Part shown: piece by piece, positions 26,501 through 39,100 of the stretch
How the letters are laid out: every line of letters starts with the position of its first letter
Position numbering within the stretch: the first letter of the stretch is position 1
Assembly (NCBI GenBank): GCA_964016885.1
Contig: OZ024741.1
Location: 415,847,081-415,911,080 of the forward strand
Source: Eledone cirrhosa
Lineage: Eukaryota; Mollusca; Cephalopoda; Octopoda; Eledonidae
Reading direction: 5' to 3'
DNA: 64,000 nucleotides
Program-made: the position numbers and the translations under genes
Notes under the pieces: model-generated
Database searches by the model: none
Told to the model about the DNA's origin: nothing
What the model saw: the letters and a program-made list of their open reading frames with translations, nothing else

Positions 26501-29500
26501 TTATATTAACTGGGGACCCTGTTAAATTAACAGGGGCCTCTATTATATTAACTGGGGTCTCTGTTATATTAACTTGGGTCTCTATTATATTAACTGGGGG
26601 TCTCTGTTATATTAACTGGGGTATGTTATATTAACTAGGGTCTCTATTATATTAACTGGGGCTTCTATTATATTAACTGGGGTCTCTGTTATATTAACTG
26701 GGGTCTCTGTTATATTAACTGGGGCCTCTGTTATATTAAGTGGGGTATGTTATATTAACTGGGGCCTCTGTTATATTAACTGGGGTCTCTGTTATATTAA
26801 CTGGGGTCTCTATTATATTAACTGGGGCTTCTATTATATTAAATGGGGTCTCTGTTATATTAACTGGGGTCTCTGTTATATTAACTGGGGCCTCTGTTAT
26901 ATTAAGTGCGGTATGTTATATTAACTGGGGCCTCTGTTATATTAACTGGGGTCTCTGTTATATTAACTGGGGTCTCTGTTATATTAACTGGGGTCTCTGT
27001 TATATTAACTGGGGTCTGTTATCTTAACTGAGGTCTCTGTTATATTAACTGGGGTCTGTTATATTAACTGGGGTCTCTGTTATATTAACTGGGGTCTGTT
27101 ATCTTAACTGGGGTCTCTGTTATATTAACTGGGGTCTCTTTTATATTAACTGGGGTCTGTTATTAACTGGGGCCTCTATTATATTAACTGAGGTCCCTTT
27201 TATATTAACTGGGGCCTCTGTTATATTAACTGGGGCCTCTGTTATATTAACTGGGGTCTCTGTTATATTAACTGGGGCCTCTGTTATATTAACTGGGGCC
27301 TCTATTATATTAACTGGGGTCTCTGTTATATTAACTGGGGCCTCTGTTATATTAAGTGGGGTATGTTATATTAACTGGGGCCTCTGTTATATTAACTGGG
27401 GTCTCTGTTATATTAACTGGGTTATGTTATATTAACTGGGGCCCCTGTTAAATTAACAGGGGCCTCTATTATATTAACTGGGGTCTCTGTTATATTAACT
27501 GGGGTCTCTATTATATTAACTGGGGCCTCTGTTATATTAACTGGGGTTTCTGTTATATTAACTGGGGTCTCTATTATATTAACTGGGGCTTCTATTATAT
27601 TAACTGGGGTCTCTGTCATATTAACTGGGGTCTCTGTTATATTAACTGGGGCCTCTGTTATATTAAGTGGGGTATGTTATATTAACTGGGGCCTCTGTTA
27701 TATTAACTGGGGCCTCTGTTATATTAACTGGGGTCTCTGTTATATTAAGTGGGGTATGTTATATTAACTGGGGCCTCTGCTATATTAACTGGGGCCTCTG
27801 TTATATTAAGTGGGGTATGTTATATTAACTGGGGTCTCCGTTATATTAACTGGGGCCTCTGTTATATTAACTGGGGCCTCTGTTATATTAAGTGGGGTAT
27901 GTTATATTAACTGGGGTCTCTGTTATATTAACTGGGGCCTCTGTTATATTAACTGGGGTATCTGTTATATTAACTGGGGACTCAATTATATTAACTGGGG
28001 CCTCTGTTATATTAACTGGGGTCTCTGTTATATTAACTGGGGCCTCTGTTATATTAAGTGGGGTATGTTATATTAACTGGGGTCTCTGTTATATTAAATG
28101 GCGTCTCTGTTATATTAACTGGGGCCTCTGTTATATTAACTGGGGTCTCTGTTATATTAACTGGGGTCTCTGTTATATTAACTGGGGTATGTTATATTAA
28201 CTGGGGCCTCTGTTATATTAACTGGGGCCTCTATTATATTAACTGGGCCTCTGTTATATTAACTGCGGTCTCTGTTATATTAACTGGGGTCTCTGTTATA
28301 TTAACTGGGGTCTTTGTTATATTAACTGGGGCCTCTATTATATTAACTGGGGTCTGTTATATTAATTGGGGCCTCTGTTATATCAAGTTGGGTATGTTAT
28401 ATTAACTGGGGTCTCTGTTATATTAACTGGGGCCTCTGTTATATTAACTGGGGCCTCTGTTATATTAACTGGGGGTCTCTGTTATATTAACTGGGGTCTC
28501 TGTAATATTAACTGGGGTCTCTGTTATATTAACTGGGGCCTCTGTTATATTAACTGGGGTCTGTTATCTTAACTGGGGTCTCTGTTATATTAACAGGGGT
28601 CTCTGTTATATTAACAGGGGCCTCTGTTGTATTAACTGGGGGCCTCTGTTATATTAACTGGCGTCTGTTATCTTAACTGGGGTCTCTGTTATAATAACTG
28701 GGGTCTCTGTTATATTAACTGGGGTATGTTATATTAACTGGGGTCTCTGTTATATTAACTGGGGTCTCTGATATATTAAGTGGGGTATCGTATATTAACT
28801 GGAGTCTCTGTTATATTAACTGGGGCCTCTATTATATTAGCTGGGGCCTCTGTTATATTAACTGGTGTCTCTTTTAGATTAACTGGGTTCAGTTATATTA
28901 ACTGGGGTCTCTGTTATATTAACTGGGTCTCTGTTATATTAAATGGCATCTGTTATATTAACTGGGGTCTCTGTTATATTAACTGAGGTCTCTGTTATAT
29001 TACCTGGGGCCTCTGTTATATTAACTGGGGTCTCTGTTATATTAACTGGGGCCTCTGTTATATTAACTGGGGTCTCTGTTATATTAACTGGGGCCTCAAT
29101 TATATTAACTGGGGCCTCTGTTATATTAACTGGGGTCTCTGTTATATTAACTGGGGCCATTGTTATATTAACTTGGGTATGTTATATTAACTGGGGTCTC
29201 TATTATATTAACTGGGGTGTCTGTTATATTAACTGGGGCCTCTGTTATATTAACTGGGGCCTCTGTTATATTAAGTGGGGTATGTTATATTAACTGGGGC
29301 CTCTGTTATATTAACTGGGGTCTCTGTTATATTAACTGGGGTATGTTATATTAACTGGGGACCCTGTTATATTAACAGAGGCCTCTATTATATTAACTGG
29401 GGTCTCTGTTATATTAACTGGGGTCTCTATTATATTAACTGGGGGTCTCTGTTATATTAACTGGGGTATGTTATATTAACTAGGGTCTCTATTATATTAA

Positions 29501-29985
29501 CTGGGGCTTCTATTATATTAACTGGGGTCTCTGTTATATTAACTGGGGTCTCTGTTATATTAACTGGGGCCTCTGTTATATTAAGTGGGGTATGTTATAT
29601 TAACTGGGGCCTCTGTTATATTAACTGGGGTCTCTGTTATATTAACTGGGGTCTCTATTATATTAACTGGGGCTTCTATTATATTAAATGGGGTCTCTGT
29701 TATATTAACTGGGGTCTCTGTTATATTAACTGGGGCCTCTGTTATATTAAGTGCGGTATGTTATATTAACTGGGGCCTCTGTTATATTAACTGGGGTCTC
29801 TGTTATATTAACTGGGGTCTCTGTTATATTAACTAAGGCCTCTGTTATATTAAGTGGGGTATGTTATATTAACTGGGGCCTCTGTTATATTAACTGGGGC
29901 CTCTGTTATATTAACTGGGGTCTCTGTTATATTAAGTGGGGTATGTTATATTAACTGGGGCCTCTGTTATATTAACTGGGGCCTC
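23551..29985. repeat. 6.3-6.4-kb tandem duplication, copy 2
   Basis: Begins where copy 1 ends. Both copies finish with a TTAAGTGAGGTATG unit (about 23,560 and 29,996). At 26,740-27,027 it retains the 166-bp stretch missing at 20.47 kb and there matches 17,126-17,413 at shift 9,614 (3,344 + 6,270). Private differences are few, for example GGCCTCTCTG near 25,233. Confidence 0.9.
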
Positions 29986-32129
29986 TGTTATATTAAGTGA
30001 GGTATGTTATATTAACTGGGGTCTCTGTTATATTAACTGGGGTCTCTGTTATATTAACTGGGGCCTCTGTTATATTAAGTGGGGTATGTTATATTAACTG
30101 CGGCCTCTGTTATATTAACTGGGGTCTCTGTTATATTAACTGGGGTCTCTATTATATTAACTGGGGCTTCTATTATATTAACTGGGGCCTCTGTTATATT
30201 AACTGGGGCCTCTGTTATATTAACTGGGGTCTCTGTTATATTAAGTGGGGTATGTTATATTAACTGGGGCCTCTGCTATATTAACTGGGGGCTCTGTTAT
30301 ATTAAGTGGGGTATGTTATATTAACTGGGGTCTCCGTTATATTAACTGGGGCCTCTGTTATATTAACTGGGGCCTCTGTTATATTAAGTGGGGTATGTTA
30401 TATTAACTGGGGTCTCTGTTATATTAACTGGGGCCTCTGTTATATTAACTGGGGTATCTGTTATATTAACTGGGGACTCAATTATATTAACTGGGGCCTC
30501 TGTTATATTAACTGGGGTCTCTGTTATATTAACTGGGGCCTCTGTTATATTAAGCGGGGTATGTTATATTAACTGGGGTCTCTGTTATATTAAATGGCGT
30601 CTCTGTTATATTAACTGGGGCCTCTGTTATATTAACTGGGGTCTCTGTTATATTAACTGGGGTCTCTGTTATATTAACTGGGGTATGTTATATTAACTGG
30701 GGCCTCTGTTATATTAACTGGGGCCTCTATTATATTAACTGGGCCTCTGTTATATTAACTGGGGTCTCTGTTATATTAACTGGGGTCTCTGTTATATTAA
30801 CTGGGGTCTTTGTTATATTAACTGGGGCCTCTATTATATTAACTGGGGTCTGTTATGTTAATTGGGGCCTCTGTTATATCAAGTTGGGTATGTTATATTA
30901 ACTGGGGTCTCTGTTATATTAACTGGGGCCTCTGTTATATTAACTGGGGCCTCTGTTATATTAACTGGGGGTCTCTGTTATATTAACTGGGGTCTCTGTA
31001 ATATTAACTGGGGTCTCTGTTATATTAACTGGGGCCTCTGTTATATTAACTGGGGTCTGTTATCTTAACTGGGGTCTCTGTTATATTAACAGGGGCCTCT
31101 GTTGTATTAAATGGGGGCCTCTGTTATATTAACTGGCGTCTGTTATCTTAACTGGGGTCTCTGTTATAATAACTGGGGTCTCTGTTATATTAACTGGGGT
31201 ATGTTATATTAACTGGGGTCTCTGTTATATTAACTGGGGTCTCTGATATATTAAGTGGGGTATCGTATATTAACTGGAGTCTCTGTTATATTAACTGGGG
31301 CCTCTATTATATTAGCTGGGGCCTCTGTTATATTAACTGGTGTCTCTTTTAGATTAACTGGGTTCAGTTATATTAACTGGGGTCTCTGTTATATTAACTG
31401 AGGTCTCTGTAATATTAACTGGGGCCTCCATTATATTAACTGGGATCTCTGTTATAATAACTGGGGTCTCTGTTATATTAACTGGGTCTCTGTTATATTA
31501 AATGGCGTCTGTTATATTAACTGGGGTCTCTGTTATATTAACTGAGGTCTCTGTTATATTACCTGGGGCCTCTGTTATATTAACTGGGGTCTCTGTTATA
31601 TTAACTGGGGCCTCTGTTATATTAACTGGGGTCTCTGTTATATTAACTGGGGCCTCAATTATATTAACTGGGGCCTCTGTTATATTAACTGGGGTCTCTG
31701 TTATATTAACTGGGGCCATTGTTATATTAACTTGGGTATGTTATATTAACTGGGGTCTCTATTATATTAACTGGGGTGTCTGTTATATTAACTGGGGCCT
31801 CTGTTATATTAACTGGGGCCTCTGTTATATTAAGTGGGGTATGTTATATTAACTGGGGCCTCTGTTATATTAACTGGGGTCTCTGTTATATTAACTGGGG
31901 TATGTTATATTAACTGGGGACCCTGTTATATTAACAGGGGCCTCTATTATATTAACTGGGGTCTCTGTTATATTAACTGGGGTCTCTATTATATTAACTG
32001 GGGGTCTCTGTTATATTAACTGGGGTATGTTATATTAACTAGGGTCTCTATTATATTAACTGGGGCTTCTATTATATTAACTGGGGTCTCTGTTATATTA
32101 ACTGGGGTCTCTGTTATATTAACTGGGGC
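29922..32129. repeat. 2,208-bp tandem duplication, copy 1
   Basis: Pairs with 32,130-34,337 at a constant shift of 2,208 over its whole length; I saw no indel. Variants found only in these two copies: TTAAGCGGGGTATG (near 30,552 and 32,760), GTTATGTTAATTGGGG (near 30,852 and 33,060), TTAAATGGGGGCC (near 31,108 and 33,316) and GGCCTCCATTATA (near 31,424 and 33,632). Sharing private variants without divergence points to a recent event. Confidence 0.92.
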
Positions 32130-34337
32130 CTCTGTTATATTAAGTGGGGTATGTTATATTAACTGGGGCCTCTGTTATATTAACTGGGGCCTCTGTTATA
32201 TTAAGTGAGGTATGTTATATTAACTGGGGTCTCTGTTATATTAACTGGGGTCTCTGTTATATTAACTGGGGCCTCTGTTATATTAAGTGGGGTATGTTAT
32301 ATTAACTGCGGCCTCTGTTATATTAACTGGGGTCTCTGTTATATTAACTGGGGTCTCTATTATATTAACTGGGGCTTCTATTATATTAACTGGGGCCTCT
32401 GTTATATTAACTGGGGCCTCTGTTATATTAACTGGGGTCTCTGTTATATTAAGTGGGGTATGTTATATTAACTGGGGCCTCTGCTATATTAACTGGGGGC
32501 TCTGTTATATTAAGTGGGGTATGTTATATTAACTGGGGTCTCCGTTATATTAACTGGGGCCTCTGTTATATTAACTGGGGCCTCTGTTATATTAAGTGGG
32601 GTATGTTATATTAACTGGGGTCTCTGTTATATTAACTGGGGCCTCTGTTATATTAACTGGGGTATCTGTTATATTAACTGGGGACTCAATTATATTAACT
32701 GGGGCCTCTGTTATATTAACTGGGGTCTCTGTTATATTAACTGGGGCCTCTGTTATATTAAGCGGGGTATGTTATATTAACTGGGGTCTCTGTTATATTA
32801 AATGGCGTCTCTGTTATATTAACTGGGGCCTCTGTTATATTAACTGGGGTCTCTGTTATATTAACTGGGGTCTCTGTTATATTAACTGGGGTATGTTATA
32901 TTAACTGGGGCCTCTGTTATATTAACTGGGGCCTCTATTATATTAACTGGGCCTCTGTTATATTAACTGGGGTCTCTGTTATATTAACTGGGGTCTCTGT
33001 TATATTAACTGGGGTCTTTGTTATATTAACTGGGGCCTCTATTATATTAACTGGGGTCTGTTATGTTAATTGGGGCCTCTGTTATATCAAGTTGGGTATG
33101 TTATATTAACTGGGGTCTCTGTTATATTAACTGGGGCCTCTGTTATATTAACTGGGGCCTCTGTTATATTAACTGGGGGTCTCTGTTATATTAACTGGGG
33201 TCTCTGTAATATTAACTGGGGTCTCTGTTATATTAACTGGGGCCTCTGTTATATTAACTGGGGTCTGTTATCTTAACTGGGGTCTCTGTTATATTAACAG
33301 GGGCCTCTGTTGTATTAAATGGGGGCCTCTGTTATATTAACTGGCGTCTGTTATCTTAACTGGGGTCTCTGTTATAATAACTGGGGTCTCTGTTATATTA
33401 ACTGGGGTATGTTATATTAACTGGGGTCTCTGTTATATTAACTGGGGTCTCTGATATATTAAGTGGGGTATCGTATATTAACTGGAGTCTCTGTTATATT
33501 AACTGGGGCCTCTATTATATTAGCTGGGGCCTCTGTTATATTAACTGGTGTCTCTTTTAGATTAACTGGGTTCAGTTATATTAACTGGGGTCTCTGTTAT
33601 ATTAACTGAGGTCTCTGTAATATTAACTGGGGCCTCCATTATATTAACTGGGATCTCTGTTATAATAACTGGGGTCTCTGTTATATTAACTGGGTCTCTG
33701 TTATATTAAATGGCGTCTGTTATATTAACTGGGGTCTCTGTTATATTAACTGAGGTCTCTGTTATATTACCTGGGGCCTCTGTTATATTAACTGGGGTCT
33801 CTGTTATATTAACTGGGGCCTCTGTTATATTAACTGGGGTCTCTGTTATATTAACTGGGGCCTCAATTATATTAACTGGGGCCTCTGTTATATTAACTGG
33901 GGTCTCTGTTATATTAACTGGGGCCATTGTTATATTAACTTGGGTATGTTATATTAACTGGGGTCTCTATTATATTAACTGGGGTGTCTGTTATATTAAC
34001 TGGGGCCTCTGTTATATTAACTGGGGCCTCTGTTATATTAAGTGGGGTATGTTATATTAACTGGGGCCTCTGTTATATTAACTGGGGTCTCTGTTATATT
34101 AACTGGGGTATGTTATATTAACTGGGGACCCTGTTATATTAACAGGGGCCTCTATTATATTAACTGGGGTCTCTGTTATATTAACTGGGGTCTCTATTAT
34201 ATTAACTGGGGGTCTCTGTTATATTAACTGGGGTATGTTATATTAACTAGGGTCTCTATTATATTAACTGGGGCTTCTATTATATTAACTGGGGTCTCTG
34301 TTATATTAACTGGGGTCTCTGTTATATTAACTGGGGC
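32130..34337. repeat. 2,208-bp tandem duplication, copy 2
   Basis: Head-to-tail second copy, apparently identical to copy 1 wherever I compared the two. Similarity continues a little past the stated end, to about 34,390, because neighbouring higher-order repeats share the same start. An assembly duplication could look the same. Confidence 0.92.
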
Positions 34338-34351
34338 CTCTGTTATATTAA

Positions 34352-34970
34352 GTGGGGTATGTTATATTAACTGGGGCCTCTGTTATATTAACTGGGGTCT
34401 CTGTTATATTAACTGGGGTCTCTATTATATTAACTGGGGCTTCTATTATATTAAATGGGGTCTCTGTTATATTAACTGGGGTCTCTGTTATATTAACTGG
34501 GGCCTCTGTTATATTAAGTGCGGTATGTTATATTAACTGGGGCCTCTGTTATATTAACTGGGGTCTCTGTTATATTAACTGGGGTCTCTGTTATATTAAC
34601 TAAGGCCTCTGTTATATTAAGTGGGGTATGTTATATTAACTGGGGCCTCTGTTATATTAACTGGGGCCTCTGTTATATTAACTGGGGTCTCTGTTATATT
34701 AAGTGGGGTATGTTATATTAACTGGGGCCTCTGTTATATTAACTGGGGCCTCTGTTATATTAAGTGAGGTATGTTATATTAACTGGGGTCTCTGTTATAT
34801 TAACTGGGGTCTCTGTTATATTAACTGGGGCCTCTGTTATATTAAGTGGGGTATGTTATATTAACTGCGGCCTCTGTTATATTAACTGGGGTCTCTGTTA
34901 TATTAACTGGGGTCTCTATTATATTAACTGGGGCTTCTATTATATTAACTGGGGTCTCTGTTATATTAAC
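34352..34970. repeat. Copy of 29,585-30,203 segment
   Basis: Shift 4,767: compound starts at 29,585, 29,751 and 29,997 match 34,352, 34,518 and 34,764, including the uncommon TTAACTAAGGCC unit (near 29,830 and 34,597). It links the end of the 6.4-kb copy with the region following the 2,208-bp pair. Confidence 0.85.
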
Positions 34971-35012
34971 TGGGGTCTCTGTTATATTAACTGGGGCCTC
35001 TGTTATATAAAG

Positions 35013-36120
35013 TGCGGTATGTTATATTAACTGGGGCCTCTGTTACATTAACTGGGGTCTCTGTTATATTAACTGGGGTCTCTGTTATATTAACTGGGGT
35101 CTCTGTTATATTAACTGGGGTCTGTTATCTTAACTGAGGTCTCTGTTATATTAACTGGGGTCTGTTATATTAACTGGGGTCTCTGTTATATTAACTGGGG
35201 TCTGTTATCTTAACTGGGGTCTCTGTTATATTAACTGGGGTCTCTTTTATATTAACTGGGGTCTGTTATTAACTGGGGCCTCTATTATATTAACTGAGGT
35301 CTCTTTTATATTAACTGGGGCCTCTGTTATATTAACTGGGCTCTCTGTTATATTAACTGGGGTCTCTGTTATATTAACTGGGGTCTCTGTGATATTAACT
35401 GGGGTCTCTATTATATTATCTGGGGTCTCTGTTATATTAACTGGGGTCATTGTTATATTAACTTGGGTATGTTATATTAACTGGGGTCTCTATTATATTA
35501 GCTGGGGTCTCTGTTATATTAACTGGGGCCTCTGTTATATTAAGTGGGGTATGTTATATTAACTGGGGCCTCTGTTATATTAACTGGGGTCTCTGTTATA
35601 TTAACTGGGTTATGTTATATTAACTGGGGCCCCTGTTAAATTAACAGGGGCCTCTATTATATTAACTGGGGTCTCTGTTATATTAACTGACGTCTCTGTT
35701 ATATTAACTGGGGTATGTTATATTAACTGGGGTCTCTGTTATATTAACTGGGGTCTCTATTATATTAACTAGGGCTTCTATTATATTAACTGGGGTCTCT
35801 GTTATATTAACTGGGGTCTCTGTTATATTAACTGGGGCCTCTGTTATATTAAGTGGGGTATGTTATATTAACTGGGGCCTCTGTTATATTAACTGGGGTC
35901 TCTGTTATATTAACTGGGGTCTGTATAATATTAACTGGGGCTTCTATTATATTAACTGGGGTCTCTGTTATATTAACTGGGGTCTCTGTTATATTAACTG
36001 GGGCCTCTGTTATATTAAGTGGGGTATGTTATTTTAACTGGGGCCTCTGTTATATTAACTGGGGCCTCTGTTATATTAACTGGGGTCTCTGTTATATTAA
36101 GTGGGGTATGTTATATTAAC
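35013..36120. repeat. 1.1-kb block repeated 21.3 kb away, right member
   Basis: Partner of 13,682-14,810 (shifts 21,331 and 21,310). It ends by rejoining the ordinary domain C repeat near 36,162. Its presence so far from the other member, with the 3.3, 6.4 and 2.2-kb duplications in between, means either that the intervening material was amplified between two old neighbours or that a long-range exchange took place. Confidence 0.82.
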
Positions 36121-39100
36121 TGGGGCCTCTGCTATATTAACTGGGGCCTCTGTTATATTAAGTGGGGTATGTTATATTAACTGGGGTCTCCGTTATATTA
36201 ACTGGGGCCTCTGTTATATTAACTGGGGCCTCTGTTATATTAAGTGGGGTATGTTATATTAACTGGGGTCTCTGTTATATTAACTGGGGCCTCTGTTATA
36301 TTAACTGGGGTATCTGTTATATTAACTGGGGCCTCAATTATATTAACTGGGGCCTCTGTTATATTAACTGGGGTCTCTGTTATATTAACTGGGGCCTCTG
36401 TTATATTAAGTGGGGTATGTTATATTAACTGGGGTCTCTGTTATATTAAATGGCGTCTCTGTTATATTAACTGGGGCCTCTGTTATATTAACTGGGGTCT
36501 CTGTTATATTAACTGGGGTCTCTGTTATATTAACTGGGGTATGTTATATTAACTGGGGCCTCTGTTATATTAACTGGGGCCTCTATTGTATTAACTGGGG
36601 CCTCTGTTATATTAACTGGGGTCTCTGTTATATTAACTGGGGTCTCTGTTATATTAACTGGGGTCTTTGTTATATTAACTGGGGCCTCTATTATATTAAC
36701 TGGGGTCTGTTATATTAATTGGGGCCTCTGTTATATCAAGTTGGGTATGTTATATTAACTGGGGTCTCTGTTATATTAACTGGGGCCTCTGTTATATTAA
36801 CTGGGGCCTCTGTTATATTAACTGGGGGTCTCTGTTATATTAACTGGGGTCTCTGTAATATTAACTGGGGTCTCTGTTATATTAACTGGGGCCTCTGTTA
36901 TATTAACTGGGGTCTGTTATCTTAACTGGAGTCTCTGTTATATTAACAGGGGTCTCTGTTATATTAACAGGGGCCTCTGTTGTATTAACTGGGGGCCTCT
37001 GTTATATTAACTGGCGTCTGTTATCTTAACTGGGGTCTCTGTTATAATAACTGGGGTCTCTGTTATATTAACTGGGGTATGTTATATTAACTGGGGTCTC
37101 TATTATATTAACTGGGGTCTCTGATATATTAAGTGGGGTATCGTATATTAACTGGAGTCTCTGTTATATTAACTGGGGCCTCTATTATATTAGCTGGGGC
37201 CTCTGTTATATTAACTGGTGTCTCTTTTAGATTAACTGGGTTCAGTTATATTAACTGGGGTCTCTGTTATATTAACTGAGGTCTCTGTAATATTAACTGG
37301 GGCCTCTATTATATTAACTGGGATCTCTGTTATAATAACTGGGGTCTCTGTTATATTAACTGGGTCTCTGTTATATTAAATGGCGTCTGTTATATTAACT
37401 GGGGTCTCTGTTATATTAACTGAGGTCTCTGTTATATTACCTGGGGCCTCTGTTATATTAACTGGGGTCTCTGTTATATTAACTGGGGCCTCTGTTATAT
37501 TAACTGGGGTCTCTGTTATATTAACTGGGGCCTCAATTATATTAACTGGGGCCCCTGTTATATTAACTGGGGTCTCTGTTATATTAACTGGGGCCTCTGT
37601 TATATTAAGTGGGGTATGTTATATTAACTGGGGCCTCTGTTATATTAACTGGGGTCTCTGTTATATTAACTGGGGTCTCTATTATATTAACTGGGGCTTC
37701 TATTATATTAACTGGGGTCTCTGTCATATTAACTGGGGTCTCTGTTATATTAACTGGGGCCTCTGTTATATTAAGTGTGGTATGTTATATTAACTGGGGC
37801 CTCTGTTATATTAACTGGGGCCTCTGTTATATTAACTGGGGTCTCTGTTATATTAAGTGGGGTATGTTATATTAACTGGGGCCTCTGCTATATTAACTGG
37901 GGCCTCTGTTATATTAAGTGGGGTATGTTATATTAACTGGGGTCTCCGTTATATTAACTGGGGCCTCTGTTATATTAACTGGGGCCTCTGTTATATTAAG
38001 TGGGGTATGTTATATTAACTGGGGTCTCTGTTATATTAACTGGGGCCTCTGTTATATTAACTGGGGTCTCTGTTATATTAACTGGGGCCTCAATTATATT
38101 AACTGGGGCCTCTGTTATATTAACTGTGGTCTCTGTTATATTAACTGGGGCCTCTGTTATATTAAGTGGGGTATGTTATATTAACTGGGGTCTCTGTTAT
38201 ATTAAATGGCGTCTCTGTTATATTAACTGGGGTCTCTGTTATATTAACTGGGGTCTCTGTTATATTAACTGTGGTCTCTGTTATATTAACTGGGGTATGT
38301 TATATTAACTGGGGCCTCTGTTATATTAACTGGGGCCTCTATTATATTAACTGGGGCCTCTGTTATATTAACTGCGGTCTCTGTTATATTAACTGGGGTC
38401 TCTGTTATATTAACTGGGGTCTTTGTTATATTATCTGGGGCCTCTATGATATTAACTGGGGCCTCAATTATATTAACTGGGGCCTCTGTTATATTAACTG
38501 TGGTCTCTGTTATATTAACTGGGGCCTCTGTTATATTAAGTGGGGTATGTTATATTAACTGGGGTCTCTGTTATATTAAATGGCGTCTCTGTTATATTAA
38601 CTGGGGCCTCTGTTATATTAACTGGGGCCTCTGTTATATTAACTGGGGGTCTCTGTTATATTAACTGGGGTCTCTGTTATATTAACAGAGGCCTCTGTTG
38701 TATTAACTGGGGGCCTCTGTTATATTAACTGGCGTCTGTTATCTTAACTGGGGTCTCTGTTATAATAACTTGTTTCTCTGTTATATTAACTGGGGTATGT
38801 TATATTAACTGGGGTCTCTGTTATATTAACTGGGGTCTCTGTTATATTAACTGGGGTCTCTGTTATATTAACTGGGTTCTCTGTTATATTAACTGATGTC
38901 TGTTATTAAGTGGGGCCTCTATTATATTAACTGAGGTCTCTGTTATATTAACTGGAGTCTCTGTTATATTAACTGGGTCTCCGTTATATTAAATGGCGTC
39001 TGTTATATTAACTGGGGTCTCTGTTATATTAACTGGGGTCTCTGTTATATTAACTGGGGCCTCTGTTATATTAACTGAGGTCTCTGTTATATTAACTGGG

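Larger units (their letters stand above)
11711..38800. repeat. Array domain C: 2.2-3.6-kb higher-order repeat family
   Basis: Defined by linked rare variants. CATTGTTATA followed by TTAACTTGGGTATG occurs at 11,711, 12,761, 14,117, 16,739, 20,083, 22,723, 26,353, 29,158, 31,717, 33,925 and 35,448 (the second copies vary by one or two bases). The unit ATATCAAGTTGGGTATG occurs near 15,900, 19,244, 21,947, 25,514, 28,382, 30,878, 33,086 and 36,735, that is at spacings of 3,344, 2,703, 3,567, 2,868, 2,496, 2,208 and 3,649. TTAAGTGGGGTATG compound units are common here and rare in domain D. Unequal spacing with conserved order indicates expansion by unequal exchange. Both edges are approximate. Confidence 0.85.
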
